Part shown: positions 50,267 through 58,793 of the stretch, in pieces
Numbering within the stretch: position 1 is the first letter of the stretch
Layout of the letters: each line of letters starts with the position of its first letter
DNA from: a virus
Virus record (IMG/VR): IMGVR_UViG_3300024308_000188
Coordinates: 124,001-188,000 of that record
Direction: 5' to 3' (one strand)
DNA: 64,000 nt
Notes under the pieces: model-generated
The model's database searches: none
What the model saw: only the letters and a program-made list of their open reading frames with translations
Told to the model about the DNA's origin: nothing
Program-made: the position numbers and the translations under genes

Positions 50267-52201
50267 ATGTTCAGTTTTAAGAAAACAATTCCTTCCACTT
50301 CTCGAAGTCGAGATCAAGAAGGGTTAGGTACGTCATCTAAAGATCGTGTTAGTGTTCGCAAAGCTGCTGAGGCAGAACAAAAGAAAACACGATCCGAACA
50401 ACAAGGCTTCAGATCTGAAAGTAACGCTTCAGCTGGCGCACGTATGAGTAGTTTAGACGTAAACTTAGATACCTCTTTATTGTTAGAAGGTATGGACAGT
50501 GATTTAAAAGATCAGCAACTGTTCAGAGTTTATCGTGATATGTACTGGCACGATCCTGTTTGTGGATCTTGTGCAGATTTATACTCAACACTTCCTTTTT
50601 CTGAATTTAGTTTGGCCGGAGCTTCGGACAAATATTTAGATCAATACAGAGAAGTAGTTGAACTCTTGAATCTGCGTACAGCAATGCCTCGTATTAGTAT
50701 TGACCATCAAGTTACTGGCGCATTCACTGCAACTATTTTGTACAACAGCCAGAAAAAGCAATTCATTGATTTGATGTGTCACAAATATGAAAACCTTACC
50801 GTACACTCTTTGCCATTATTTGGTCAAGATCCAATAATGTACTTGCAGCTTGATGCTGATATGAAACGTACTTTGGGTTTGCCTTCAAAACGCATAGAGC
50901 AAATACGTCAAAGTCTTGGTATAGAATTTTTTAACAAACTACTCAACGATCAAATTGAATTAGATCCAGTAGGTACTTTGTATGTTCCACGTAAAACTTT
51001 CTCTTATGGTGAAGGTGTTAGTTACTTTAAACGAGTGCTTCCACTTTGGTTGATTGAGAAAAATTTATATCGCGGAACACTGATTGAAAGTGGACGTAGA
51101 CAACGAGCCATACTTCACTTAATGTTAGGTGAAGAAGGTTGGGAACCTACACCACAAGATTACGAACAAGCAACTGATTTATTTCTTGATGCTGATGCTG
51201 ATCCTATAGGTGCTGTTGTCGCAACACGTTTAGGTATTAGCGTTAGCGAGTTAAGACCAGGTGGTGACTTTTGGAAAGTTACTGACATTTGGGATCAAAC
51301 AACTCCAGCAAAAATGAGAGCGCTTGGAATAAGTGAAGCTTTCTTGAGTGGTGACGCAAGTTATCAAACAATGGAAGGCTCAATGACTGTTTTCACTGAA
51401 ACAATGAGAGCATATCGTGATATGCAAACTCGTTGCATTTTCTACGATAAAGTATTTCCGTTAGTTTCTATGATGCACGGTAATACAATTCGTAAAGGTA
51501 AGATTGTTAAACGTGAAGGCTTGATGTCTGGAACTACAGAAGAACGCTTACGTTTAATGCAAGATGGTTCAAAACTTTTAATTCCAAATGTACATTGGGC
51601 AAAAAGTTTAAAGCCTGAGCAAGATCAATCTTATATGGAAATTCTTGATCGTATGACTGCTGCTGGAATTCCAGTTCCAATACGAATGATGGCTGCTGCT
51701 GGTGGATTTAACTTGGATCAGCTGTTATTAAATCAAGATGAAGATTTTGCTATTCAACGTCAACTTCTTGATTACAAAAAACGTGTTGCCGATATGACCG
51801 CTAAATATGCTGCTGCCGAAGGCGGTGGCGCTGAAGGCGGTGGCGGAGGAATGGGATCTTTCAGTTCTTCAAGTTCTGATCGTTATTTCAATCCAGATCG
51901 TTATCTCGATAAAGTAACTGCACAGCCACGGGGATTCAGTAATATTCTTGGAGGTGCTTCGCAAAATCTTTTACGTCACGATTTTGGTGAAGGAAGCGAG
52001 TTATATACTCACGATCATAGCGGTAAGAAAAAGCATGTATTTAATCAGACTGCGAAAAACAAGATGATCAATGCCAAAATTACAAAAGCCTTAGTTGCTA
52101 TGAGTAAGAGTGGTAATGCACCATTGTTAACGCACGAAACAACGACAAATTTAAAGCCAACGCAAAGAGAAATGCAACGGCTTCTTGGAGTAGTTAAATG
52201 A
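50267..52201 (+). CDS. portal protein
   Basis: The 644-aa product forms the dodecameric ring at the capsid vertex through which DNA enters. It follows the terminase, as portals usually do, and has portal-like features: a disordered charged N-terminus, YRDMYWHDPVCGSCADLYST near residue 90-105, helical stem segments, and a Gly/Ser-rich region with a charged C-terminus (EGGGAEGGGGG about 525-540). Starts after GGAGAATACATA. Overlaps the next gene by ATGA. Confidence 0.82.
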   Translation: MFSFKKTIPSTSRSRDQEGLGTSSKDRVSVRKAAEAEQKKTRSEQQGFRSESNASAGARMSSLDVNLDTSLLLEGMDSDLKDQQLFRVYRDMYWHDPVCGSCADLYSTLPFSEFSLAGASDKYLDQYREVVELLNLRTAMPRISIDHQVTGAFTATILYNSQKKQFIDLMCHKYENLTVHSLPLFGQDPIMYLQLDADMKRTLGLPSKRIEQIRQSLGIEFFNKLLNDQIELDPVGTLYVPRKTFSYGEGVSYFKRVLPLWLIEKNLYRGTLIESGRRQRAILHLMLGEEGWEPTPQDYEQATDLFLDADADPIGAVVATRLGISVSELRPGGDFWKVTDIWDQTTPAKMRALGISEAFLSGDASYQTMEGSMTVFTETMRAYRDMQTRCIFYDKVFPLVSMMHGNTIRKGKIVKREGLMSGTTEERLRLMQDGSKLLIPNVHWAKSLKPEQDQSYMEILDRMTAAGIPVPIRMMAAAGGFNLDQLLLNQDEDFAIQRQLLDYKKRVADMTAKYAAAEGGGAEGGGGGMGSFSSSSSDRYFNPDRYLDKVTAQPRGFSNILGGASQNLLRHDFGEGSELYTHDHSGKKKHVFNQTAKNKMINAKITKALVAMSKSGNAPLLTHETTTNLKPTQREMQRLLGVVK

Positions 52202-52983
52202 AGTTAGTCCGTGACCTTTTTTATAAAGGAACTGCGGCAATATCTGACTGGCTTGTATTCCACCGATTCATTCGTCAGCCATTATCTTTCTTTGAGGATA
52301 ATCTGAGGAAAGGAATTTTGTCTGAAGTAAAAGCAATTGAAGATATTCTCTTTGCTTTTACTTCAGAACATTCCGCTTGGTTTACAGACAGACACTTCAA
52401 TCAATACGGTGCATTTATGTGCCGTGATTTGATAAACAAAGAACTTTTCGATATAAATGATTATGTAGCTACGGATCTATATGATGCTGTGGCGCGGTCA
52501 TCCATCAAAAGTAATTTTTCAGTTGAAGTGCAAAAGATGGTTGCTGAGCTTTCTAAGAAATTTTCAGAAGATCCTCGTTTCCAAAACACAACAACTGAAA
52601 CTTATTTGAATTTATTTCACAGAACGCTACCTTTATTGTTTTTGAGATTTTTTGCACCAAAAGATTTGGTGAATTTCTCTAACAATTTCTTATATGCTAT
52701 CGCAGCATTAGTAGCGTTTGATCGTAAAGGCTACTCAGAGTTTACCTCACCTGAAGCCATAAAAACAAAAACCTTTCTTGAGGATTTTTTGTTTGAAGTT
52801 GTCAACGATAGCTTTCACATATACAGCTACAATTTTTATATGGTTGTGCGTCGTATGTTTCCTGAAAGAATGTCTAACAGAATGGCAACCGTGCAATTCA
52901 AATTCAAATCCCTTCAAAGTGATAATTACATATATGCGCCAAAACGCATGGTTAGTGATGTTGCCCTGTTCAGGAGAAAATGA
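52198..52983 (+). CDS. hypothetical helical protein, 261 aa, downstream of portal
   Basis: Starts at the ATGA overlap with portal. Helical with repeated aromatic clusters (FHRFIRQPLSFFEDNL, YSYNFYMVVRRMFPERMS). Its place directly behind portal suggests a head or connector role, but no motif is recognised. Confidence 0.8.
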   Translation: MKLVRDLFYKGTAAISDWLVFHRFIRQPLSFFEDNLRKGILSEVKAIEDILFAFTSEHSAWFTDRHFNQYGAFMCRDLINKELFDINDYVATDLYDAVARSSIKSNFSVEVQKMVAELSKKFSEDPRFQNTTTETYLNLFHRTLPLLFLRFFAPKDLVNFSNNFLYAIAALVAFDRKGYSEFTSPEAIKTKTFLEDFLFEVVNDSFHIYSYNFYMVVRRMFPERMSNRMATVQFKFKSLQSDNYIYAPKRMVSDVALFRRK

Positions 52984-53363
52984 TGGAACTTTCTTGGTCA
53001 GAATTTCTGAAGAAATTTGAGGAAAAAGAATCTGGATCGAACATACGCTTGCTTATTCAAGATGTGAATTTACCTGCGTTTTGTGTTGGGATTATTTTTA
53101 GAAGCAATCAAGGAGTGCTAGAACCTATTGTTAGATTCTTCACTACAAAAGACGCGACTGATGCACTACAAGCAAATGCCGAGAATCTCGTTTCTTTAAA
53201 TTCGTGCTATGTAATTCCACACGTTCTTTACTATCCGGCTGGTTTGCTGGTTAATCGTGTAATGGCTTGGATGTCAGGATCTACAACTCTTGCTGGTGTT
53301 CCGTTTAATTCAATGCAATACAAAACAACATTGACATACAGGGATCATAAACAAGATGAATAA
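52980..53363 (+). CDS. hypothetical protein, 127 aa
   Basis: Two adjacent ATGs (52980, 52983) behind AGGAGAAA; either could start it. Mixed alpha/beta (MELSWSEFLKKFEEKESG), no motif. Overlaps the next gene by eight bases. Confidence 0.8.
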   Translation: MMELSWSEFLKKFEEKESGSNIRLLIQDVNLPAFCVGIIFRSNQGVLEPIVRFFTTKDATDALQANAENLVSLNSCYVIPHVLYYPAGLLVNRVMAWMSGSTTLAGVPFNSMQYKTTLTYRDHKQDE

Positions 53364-53625
53364 TGAAGAGTTAAATGCCGCTTGGTCAGAACTTACAAAA
53401 CAGCCTGTTAAAGCTTGGGCAGAAGATCAGGTTAAACTTGATTTAAGCTTTATAACCGATCTTGAGTTGCAAGTTAAGATTGCAACAAGCTTTAGCGGAT
53501 CTGTTTCTGAACAATTTTATAAGTTGCCTTCTAGTCAACAAGATGCTTACTTGTTTTATTTTATGATGGCAACCATACCGAACAAACTGCTTATGCAAGC
53601 AGTTTTATCTCAACTTAAAAAGTAA
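53356..53625 (+). CDS. hypothetical protein, 89 aa
   Basis: Short helical protein (MNNEELNAAWSELTKQPVKA...). No family recognised. Part of the compact run after portal. Confidence 0.78.
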   Translation: MNNEELNAAWSELTKQPVKAWAEDQVKLDLSFITDLELQVKIATSFSGSVSEQFYKLPSSQQDAYLFYFMMATIPNKLLMQAVLSQLKK

Positions 53626-53633
53626 AGGAAGTA

Positions 53634-54011
53634 ATGATGGAAACTTTGTTTGATTTTTCTCAGGTTGATTTGAGTTCTGCCCCTGCACTGGTTATATTAC
53701 CTGTTGGAAATTTCAATGGGGAAGATCTGGAAACCTTAAAACGCTTTGAACAAGAGTACGATAAATACGTAAATCTTGGTGAGATCGTTAACTACGAAAC
53801 AGCTGAAATTTTAGTGGATGCTTTTGGTGAATTTCAGGAAGAAAACGAATTGTATGTTGGTGACGAATCTTCAGCTGAAGAAGATGGTGTTGAAAACATT
53901 GCAATGATTTCAGGCGTTACGTTATTAGCGCTTGGTACTCGTCAAACCATTTTGATTACAATCATACCGTCCTTTGAAGATGCTGAATCTGAAGAAGATG
54001 ACTTTGAATAA
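53634..54011 (+). CDS. acidic protein, 125 aa
   Basis: Follows AAGGAAG; two tandem ATGs. Acidic throughout with an acidic-aromatic end (SEEDDFE), similar to several other proteins here. No family recognised. A strong terminator follows. Confidence 0.8.
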   Translation: MMETLFDFSQVDLSSAPALVILPVGNFNGEDLETLKRFEQEYDKYVNLGEIVNYETAEILVDAFGEFQEENELYVGDESSAEEDGVENIAMISGVTLLALGTRQTILITIIPSFEDAESEEDDFE

Positions 54012-54025
54012 CAGTTAACCCAAGG

Positions 54026-54052
54026 AAGGGCGGCCCAGTGTCGCCCTTTTTT
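54026..54052 (+). terminator. intrinsic terminator
   Basis: AAGGGCG (54026-54032) pairs with CGCCCTT (54042-54048), followed by TTTT. Ends the portal transcript. Confidence 0.85.
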
Positions 54053-54067
54053 ATTAGGAATTTCATT

Positions 54068-54370
54068 ATGAATATTCAACTTGTACATTCCTCAGTTTTA
54101 ACCGTTAATCATTTTGTACGCAATCAAATGGCAGGAGAACTTACTGTTGTTTTATGTGATACAAGCGATACACTAGAAGCCCAGCGCTATATGGAAACCT
54201 TCAAAAAGAAAGTCCAACAGGTAATGCCGCTTATGGTTCCAGATAAGTTAAGTTGCTACTGCTATACAAATGGCCGCCTTAATTGCAGAAAGCTACACAG
54301 GAATCTTTCTACCTTTATTCAAAATCATCCAGACCAGAAATTAATTAATCAACGAGCCGAGTGGCATTAG
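54068..54370 (+). CDS. hypothetical protein, 100 aa
   Basis: ATG 54068 follows AGGAATTTC; a GTG at 54038 lies in the terminator and is rejected. Alpha/beta protein with no known motif. The CTGTAAAT motif begins six bases after its stop. Confidence 0.78.
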   Translation: MNIQLVHSSVLTVNHFVRNQMAGELTVVLCDTSDTLEAQRYMETFKKKVQQVMPLMVPDKLSCYCYTNGRLNCRKLHRNLSTFIQNHPDQKLINQRAEWH

Positions 54371-54375
54371 TAAAA

Positions 54376-54383
54376 CTGTAAAT
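54376..54383 (+). promoter_or_regulatory. CTGTAAAT motif, candidate late promoter 5
   Basis: CTGTAAAT, preceded by TAAAA, lies 25 bases before the start at 54409, the same spacing as the portal copy. Confidence 0.45.
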
Positions 54384-54408
54384 CTTTCTTTAGTAACAGG
54401 AGAGATTT

Positions 54409-55110
54409 ATGATATGCACTTTATATTCGTGTGGTTGCAGTAACACAGCTAAAAAGCAAGGGCCAGATTTCTGTGACATACATGGAAGGCAGTATATAAT
54501 CAGAGGCAGCTGGCCGAATCCTTTAAAGAAAAGAAAGTTTGTGCGCGATAAGTATTCTGTTTATTTATGTGCTAATCCAGAAGATGTGCCGTTCAAACCT
54601 GTGATAACAGATCTTGTTGTCATAAACAATATGTATGACTTAACAGTCGAAAACATAAAGCATTTCTTTGGTGGAAATAAAGTTCTTTGTTTGCTCTTAG
54701 AAAACATGAAAGCAGAATCTGACATAAGATCTTTTATTTTTGCTGGCGTCCCTATGAACATGGGTACTGTAGGAAAAAGTTTCCAGTTTGTGGACATACA
54801 TACAGTAGAAAATGGATCTATTATTTCAGAATACAAAACGCTTTCTGGAATACTCGCTCCGAAAAAGCTTGAAGAATTTGCTGAGTGTCATCGCAGCGTT
54901 GGTTGCTTTTTTGAAAAGTGGCTTATTACACAAGTTAAGCCAAAACGAGTTGTTCACGTAAATGCTAAATCTTTACGTTGGTTAAAAGCAGCTAAAGAAA
55001 CTGAAACTCCTTACACAGCGCAAACTGTAAATCCATTAGTATACAATCTAATGGTCGATTCGGATAAATTGGAAAGAATTCAATTATCCGAACATGGGAT
55101 AATCAAATGA
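54409..55110 (+). CDS. hypothetical protein, 233 aa, N-terminal Cys/His cluster
   Basis: Follows ACAGGAGAGATT. The N-terminus CTLYSCGCSNTAKKQGPDFC and then DIHG has four Cys and a His in zinc-finger-like spacing; the rest is alpha/beta. Possibly a nucleic-acid-binding protein. ATGA overlap with the FEN exonuclease gene. Confidence 0.8.
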   Translation: MICTLYSCGCSNTAKKQGPDFCDIHGRQYIIRGSWPNPLKKRKFVRDKYSVYLCANPEDVPFKPVITDLVVINNMYDLTVENIKHFFGGNKVLCLLLENMKAESDIRSFIFAGVPMNMGTVGKSFQFVDIHTVENGSIISEYKTLSGILAPKKLEEFAECHRSVGCFFEKWLITQVKPKRVVHVNAKSLRWLKAAKETETPYTAQTVNPLVYNLMVDSDKLERIQLSEHGIIK

Positions 55111-56075
55111 ATAAAATCAAACCTAATCCGGTTATAGATATTATTGACGGCCACAACTGGCTTAATCGAGCATATTACTCCAGTTTAAAGAACAAGGGAA
55201 TGACGTTAAAGGACGGAACACCTACCGGAGCAGCTAAAACTTTTTGCGTTATGCTAAATGCTCTTATTCGCAGAAGATTAGCGTCACGAGGTCAAGTTAT
55301 TTTAGCTGTTGTATTTGACCACAAAAAAGGTTCGGACAAGCGCAAGAAAATAATGCGCGATTTCATGGAAAAGCGTTTACGCGGAGAAGATGCTGCTAAA
55401 TTTCCAGAAAAATATTTAAGTGGTTATAAAGGTAATCGTTTTTCTGACGGTGACGATGCTAAAAGTATTGCACTTCGCCCACAATTAAAAATGATTATTG
55501 ATATTTTGACTGCGCGTGGAATTCACCCTATAACTTCTGTTCACGGTGAGGCCGACGATATTATAGGAAGCTTGTGTTTCCAACTAAAATGTCGTAAATA
55601 TATTTGGAGTCGTGACGGTGATTTCGCTCAGTTATTAAAACCTGATACAAGGTTACGTTTACCAAAACAAGACAACAGTGAAGAACAAGATATTACATAT
55701 CAAAGTTGTCTTGAAAAGTATGGCGTTATTCCTCCAATGTTTGTGGATCTTTTGGCACTGACAGGAGATCAGAGCGATAACATTCCAGGCATTCCAGGCG
55801 TCGGAGATAAAACAGCTATCGAATTGTTGATGCAGTATGAAGATCTTGATTCTATATTCCAAGCAGAACATAAAGGCGCTTTGGGAAAAAAACTCAAAGA
55901 TCCATTTTATCAAGATCTTTGTTTTATGTGCAGAGATTTAGTTGAGATCAAGAAAGACTTAAAGGTAGATACACGATTATCGACCTATCTGTTGGAACCT
56001 TGGTCTAAAAAAGTCGAACGAAAAGTTCGTTCTGTAGAAAAACAGTTTGAGTTCAAAGAAACATTCAACTGTTAG
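55107..56075 (+). CDS. 5'-3' exonuclease / flap endonuclease (FEN, Pol I N-terminal type)
   Basis: The 322-aa product resembles phage FEN enzymes that remove RNA primers and flaps. Metal-binding acids are in IDIIDGH (about 10-16), HGEADDIIGSL (about 146-156) and SRDGDFAQLL (about 167-176); the helix-hairpin-helix is GDQSDNIPGIPGVGDKTA (about 220-237). Slightly longer than the T5/T7-type core. ATGA overlap with the previous gene links it to the zinc-cluster protein. Confidence 0.92.
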   Translation: MNKIKPNPVIDIIDGHNWLNRAYYSSLKNKGMTLKDGTPTGAAKTFCVMLNALIRRRLASRGQVILAVVFDHKKGSDKRKKIMRDFMEKRLRGEDAAKFPEKYLSGYKGNRFSDGDDAKSIALRPQLKMIIDILTARGIHPITSVHGEADDIIGSLCFQLKCRKYIWSRDGDFAQLLKPDTRLRLPKQDNSEEQDITYQSCLEKYGVIPPMFVDLLALTGDQSDNIPGIPGVGDKTAIELLMQYEDLDSIFQAEHKGALGKKLKDPFYQDLCFMCRDLVEIKKDLKVDTRLSTYLLEPWSKKVERKVRSVEKQFEFKETFNC

Positions 56076-56089
56076 CGAGGGGAAATATT

Positions 56090-56764
56090 ATGACAACATT
56101 AGAACAAAGACTTCAACAGCTGGTTAAAGGTGGCTTGGGCTGCAAAACAAATTCAGTTAACTATATGATAACCGATCATTTCTTGGACGCTATAGTACAC
56201 AGCGTAAGAAATAATTTTTCTGATTTGGTTGTTGCCTCAAATACGTCCCATGTTCCTAAAGGTCTTGTGGGTTCTTTGCATAAGTTTATACCTGAACTTA
56301 TTAAAGCAGAAGCTGCTTGCAAATTCACCGGACGTACTGCACTAGGAAAGCATTTTAAATATTCTTGCTATCCGGCTTCAGAGTTACCTAACATAGTTGA
56401 CCAGAGAAATGCCGGACGCAAACTCGATATTACTACAATATTCGTGCAAAATACTTTTGGACACAAAGTTCCAGATAATAAAGTTCACCACGTTGATCTG
56501 GATTCTGTAGAATCTGGCTTTAATCAATTGTTGGAAGATTTTGATAAACCGACCAACATCGGACTTTATTTTTTCGGTAACGATTCTTCTTATGGTACAC
56601 CTTGGGAAGAAATAGAAGATGCTTTAAATCGGTCTTTTGATGGTACTCGCCACAACTTAACAGTTTTCCTTCCTGCATCTGTTGTTCGAGATCATAATTT
56701 TTTCAAAAGACTGAGTTTGACTTCAGTTCCTAAGTATTACAGCAAAGTCAAAAACAAAAACTAA
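56090..56764 (+). CDS. hypothetical protein, 224 aa
   Basis: Starts after GAGGGGAAATATT. Mixed alpha/beta with basic patches (HKVPDNKVHHVDLDSVESGF); no family recognised. A hairpin after its stop overlaps the next ribosome site region. Confidence 0.82.
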   Translation: MTTLEQRLQQLVKGGLGCKTNSVNYMITDHFLDAIVHSVRNNFSDLVVASNTSHVPKGLVGSLHKFIPELIKAEAACKFTGRTALGKHFKYSCYPASELPNIVDQRNAGRKLDITTIFVQNTFGHKVPDNKVHHVDLDSVESGFNQLLEDFDKPTNIGLYFFGNDSSYGTPWEEIEDALNRSFDGTRHNLTVFLPASVVRDHNFFKRLSLTSVPKYYSKVKNKN

Positions 56765-56789
56765 AAAGTTTGGGGGCTTAGGCTCCCAA

Positions 56790-56810
56790 CCTGTTAGTTC
56801 TGATAACAGG
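56790..56810. other. hairpin that may hide the next ribosome binding site
   Basis: CCTGTTA (56790-56796) pairs with TAACAGG (56804-56810), six bases before ATG 56817. The AACAGG in the second arm is the most likely Shine-Dalgarno, so the hairpin would sequester it. A second hairpin, TTGGGGGC/GCTCCCAA, precedes it at about 56770-56789. Confidence 0.55.
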
Positions 56811-56816
56811 TGAATC

Positions 56817-57650
56817 ATGATCACTCAATTTTCAGCTAATGAAGCTGTTCGTTGTTTTATAAGTCAAGAGTCCTCAGACTTGTCTTTGTTAGAAGATAAT
56901 TCGGAGGCTTTAGAGAGACTCACAACAAAATACAATCGTACTTATATCTTCAAGGTAACTAAAGATCGTATTGATTGCTTTAGTACAAGCATGACACGAG
57001 TTATGAATGCCGTGCTTTATCATGGATATGATATTCCTTGCTATTTGGTTCCTGCTTCCTCAAATTCTTTAACTGACAGGCTGGCTAGACTTATCGAGCA
57101 TAGTGAATTAATAAATACATTGAGAAGCAATTTTACAGAAAGCTTTGTTACCGTTACAAAAATAGAAGATACTTGGTATTTCAAATATGGCCATAAAGAT
57201 TCTATTTCTGATAAAGCGTTAACATCTTTTGGATTTCCAATTTGTTCAAAGTTAAATCGCTTAATTGATTCTCAGCTTGATGTGTCGGGCATAGGTAAAA
57301 TTTTTCTGATAAAAGATCAGACTCTTATGTTGAACGTACAGTCTTTGCTTGAAATGAAATATTCATTTGATTTAATTGAAAGCAGAGCCGAAAACAAATC
57401 CACCTCTGACGAAATGGATATTTGGCGTTTGACATCTTGGATGAATGAATATGCTCTTTTCATATACAGAACTTACGACCTTGATATTTGCACTAGCTTG
57501 AGCGGTAAATATTTTGGATTAAATCACGACAGAGTTTGCATTAAGTCTATTGACGGGCATTTACGCATTGTAAGTAATTCAAGCCCAAGACATCACGACT
57601 TGCATTATCTTCATATTTTAAATCAAGTAGAAGCCATAATGGAGGCTTAG
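56817..57650 (+). CDS. hypothetical protein, 277 aa
   Basis: Its ribosome site appears masked by a hairpin. Alpha/beta protein with Ser/Thr-rich surface segments; no motif. The next start follows after two bases. Confidence 0.82.
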   Translation: MITQFSANEAVRCFISQESSDLSLLEDNSEALERLTTKYNRTYIFKVTKDRIDCFSTSMTRVMNAVLYHGYDIPCYLVPASSNSLTDRLARLIEHSELINTLRSNFTESFVTVTKIEDTWYFKYGHKDSISDKALTSFGFPICSKLNRLIDSQLDVSGIGKIFLIKDQTLMLNVQSLLEMKYSFDLIESRAENKSTSDEMDIWRLTSWMNEYALFIYRTYDLDICTSLSGKYFGLNHDRVCIKSIDGHLRIVSNSSPRHHDLHYLHILNQVEAIMEA

Positions 57651-57652
57651 TT

Positions 57653-58108
57653 TTGCAGATACAACCTTATTCAAGTACAACTTGGTGGCGTGATATTTTA
57701 AATCAATCGCTGCCTTCCCATCTTTTGCTTGTCGATGTTCAGTTGACAGAGTTTCCTGTAAGTACATCCAAGCATTGGGGTAAGCTTGAGTTGATTCAAG
57801 ATCCTGAAGATCAAGAGTCGCAGAGTTACAATGAGTATCTTCAATCTTTTATAGATGAAGGAAATATTTTTAATTATGGTGCAGAACGTCTTGAAGATTG
57901 CACTTTGTTTATGACAGTAGCTACTGTGATAATGGAAAAACAAGACGGCGAATTATTTGCTCAAATTGAAATTCCTCTTGTTATTGATCAGACTACAGTA
58001 AGTCCTGATGTAGTTGGTATAAGAAAAACTGTTCTTACCACTGTCAAAACGCAGTTAGATGAATTGTTATCTGATATTCCAGAATTTATTCCTCACAGGC
58101 TAAACTAA
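57653..58108 (+). CDS. hypothetical protein, 151 aa, TTG start
   Basis: The only reasonable start is TTG 57653 after GGAGGC. Starts MQIQPYSSTTWWRDILNQSL; alpha/beta. No family recognised. One base separates it from the next gene. Confidence 0.75.
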   Translation: MQIQPYSSTTWWRDILNQSLPSHLLLVDVQLTEFPVSTSKHWGKLELIQDPEDQESQSYNEYLQSFIDEGNIFNYGAERLEDCTLFMTVATVIMEKQDGELFAQIEIPLVIDQTTVSPDVVGIRKTVLTTVKTQLDELLSDIPEFIPHRLN

Positions 58109-58109
58109 G

Positions 58110-58790
58110 ATGAAAGCAAAACAACTATTAGCTGAGTACGGAAAGTGTTACAGCATTGTTCACCGCACAGCAAACTCAAAATTCAATACAACGATGGGTG
58201 TTGTTTGTGAGTGCGAAAAACGACTTGAATCTATTACAAATGAATTGATTAAGTTACCTGAAAAATCTCAGTACGCAAGTCCTTATGTTCGTATTCGTTA
58301 TGGAAATCGGTTATGCACTATTGATGAACTTGCTTCTGCTTTTGATTGTTCACCAGTTTATATAGCTGCATATTATGGAATTTATGGTGCTGATATTAAA
58401 GGTATGTTACGCGATCTTGGTCGTGACTACATTGAATACCACGGCCACCACTATGATCTTTTAGAGATAGGGAATAGAATAAATGTTCCTTGGTCGCTAA
58501 TGAAAGACATTGAAGATCCAGAAGTTTTGTACAAGCTGCATGATCACTATCTGAGAATTTTATTCATAGATAAAAATGTTTCTCACGGCAAACCAAATAA
58601 AGAACCTTCTGAGAAAATTAAAAAGGAATACGATATTATACTGAAGAAAATTCTTCAGGCATTTAATACACTTCCTAAGCTTGAAAGTTACTTGGCGGAT
58701 AAAGCAAAATGTAATTCTGCCGCGCAAGCACGTAGCGTTAAACGTAGGGCAAAACCTGCCGATATTTTTGATAACATTGATAGAGGATAA
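58110..58790 (+). CDS. hypothetical protein, 226 aa, HTH-like segment
   Basis: A segment CTIDELASAFDCSPVYIAAY (about 72-91) has helix-turn-helix character, and the C-terminus is basic (ARSVKRRAKPADIF). Possibly a DNA-binding protein. No family recognised. Confidence 0.8.
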   Translation: MKAKQLLAEYGKCYSIVHRTANSKFNTTMGVVCECEKRLESITNELIKLPEKSQYASPYVRIRYGNRLCTIDELASAFDCSPVYIAAYYGIYGADIKGMLRDLGRDYIEYHGHHYDLLEIGNRINVPWSLMKDIEDPEVLYKLHDHYLRILFIDKNVSHGKPNKEPSEKIKKEYDIILKKILQAFNTLPKLESYLADKAKCNSAAQARSVKRRAKPADIFDNIDRG

Positions 58791-58793
58791 TTC

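Noticed and set aside
54038-54070. Upstream GTG start of the 100-aa gene
   Set aside because: The start would lie inside the terminator stem at 54026-54052; ATG 54068 has AGGA upstream.
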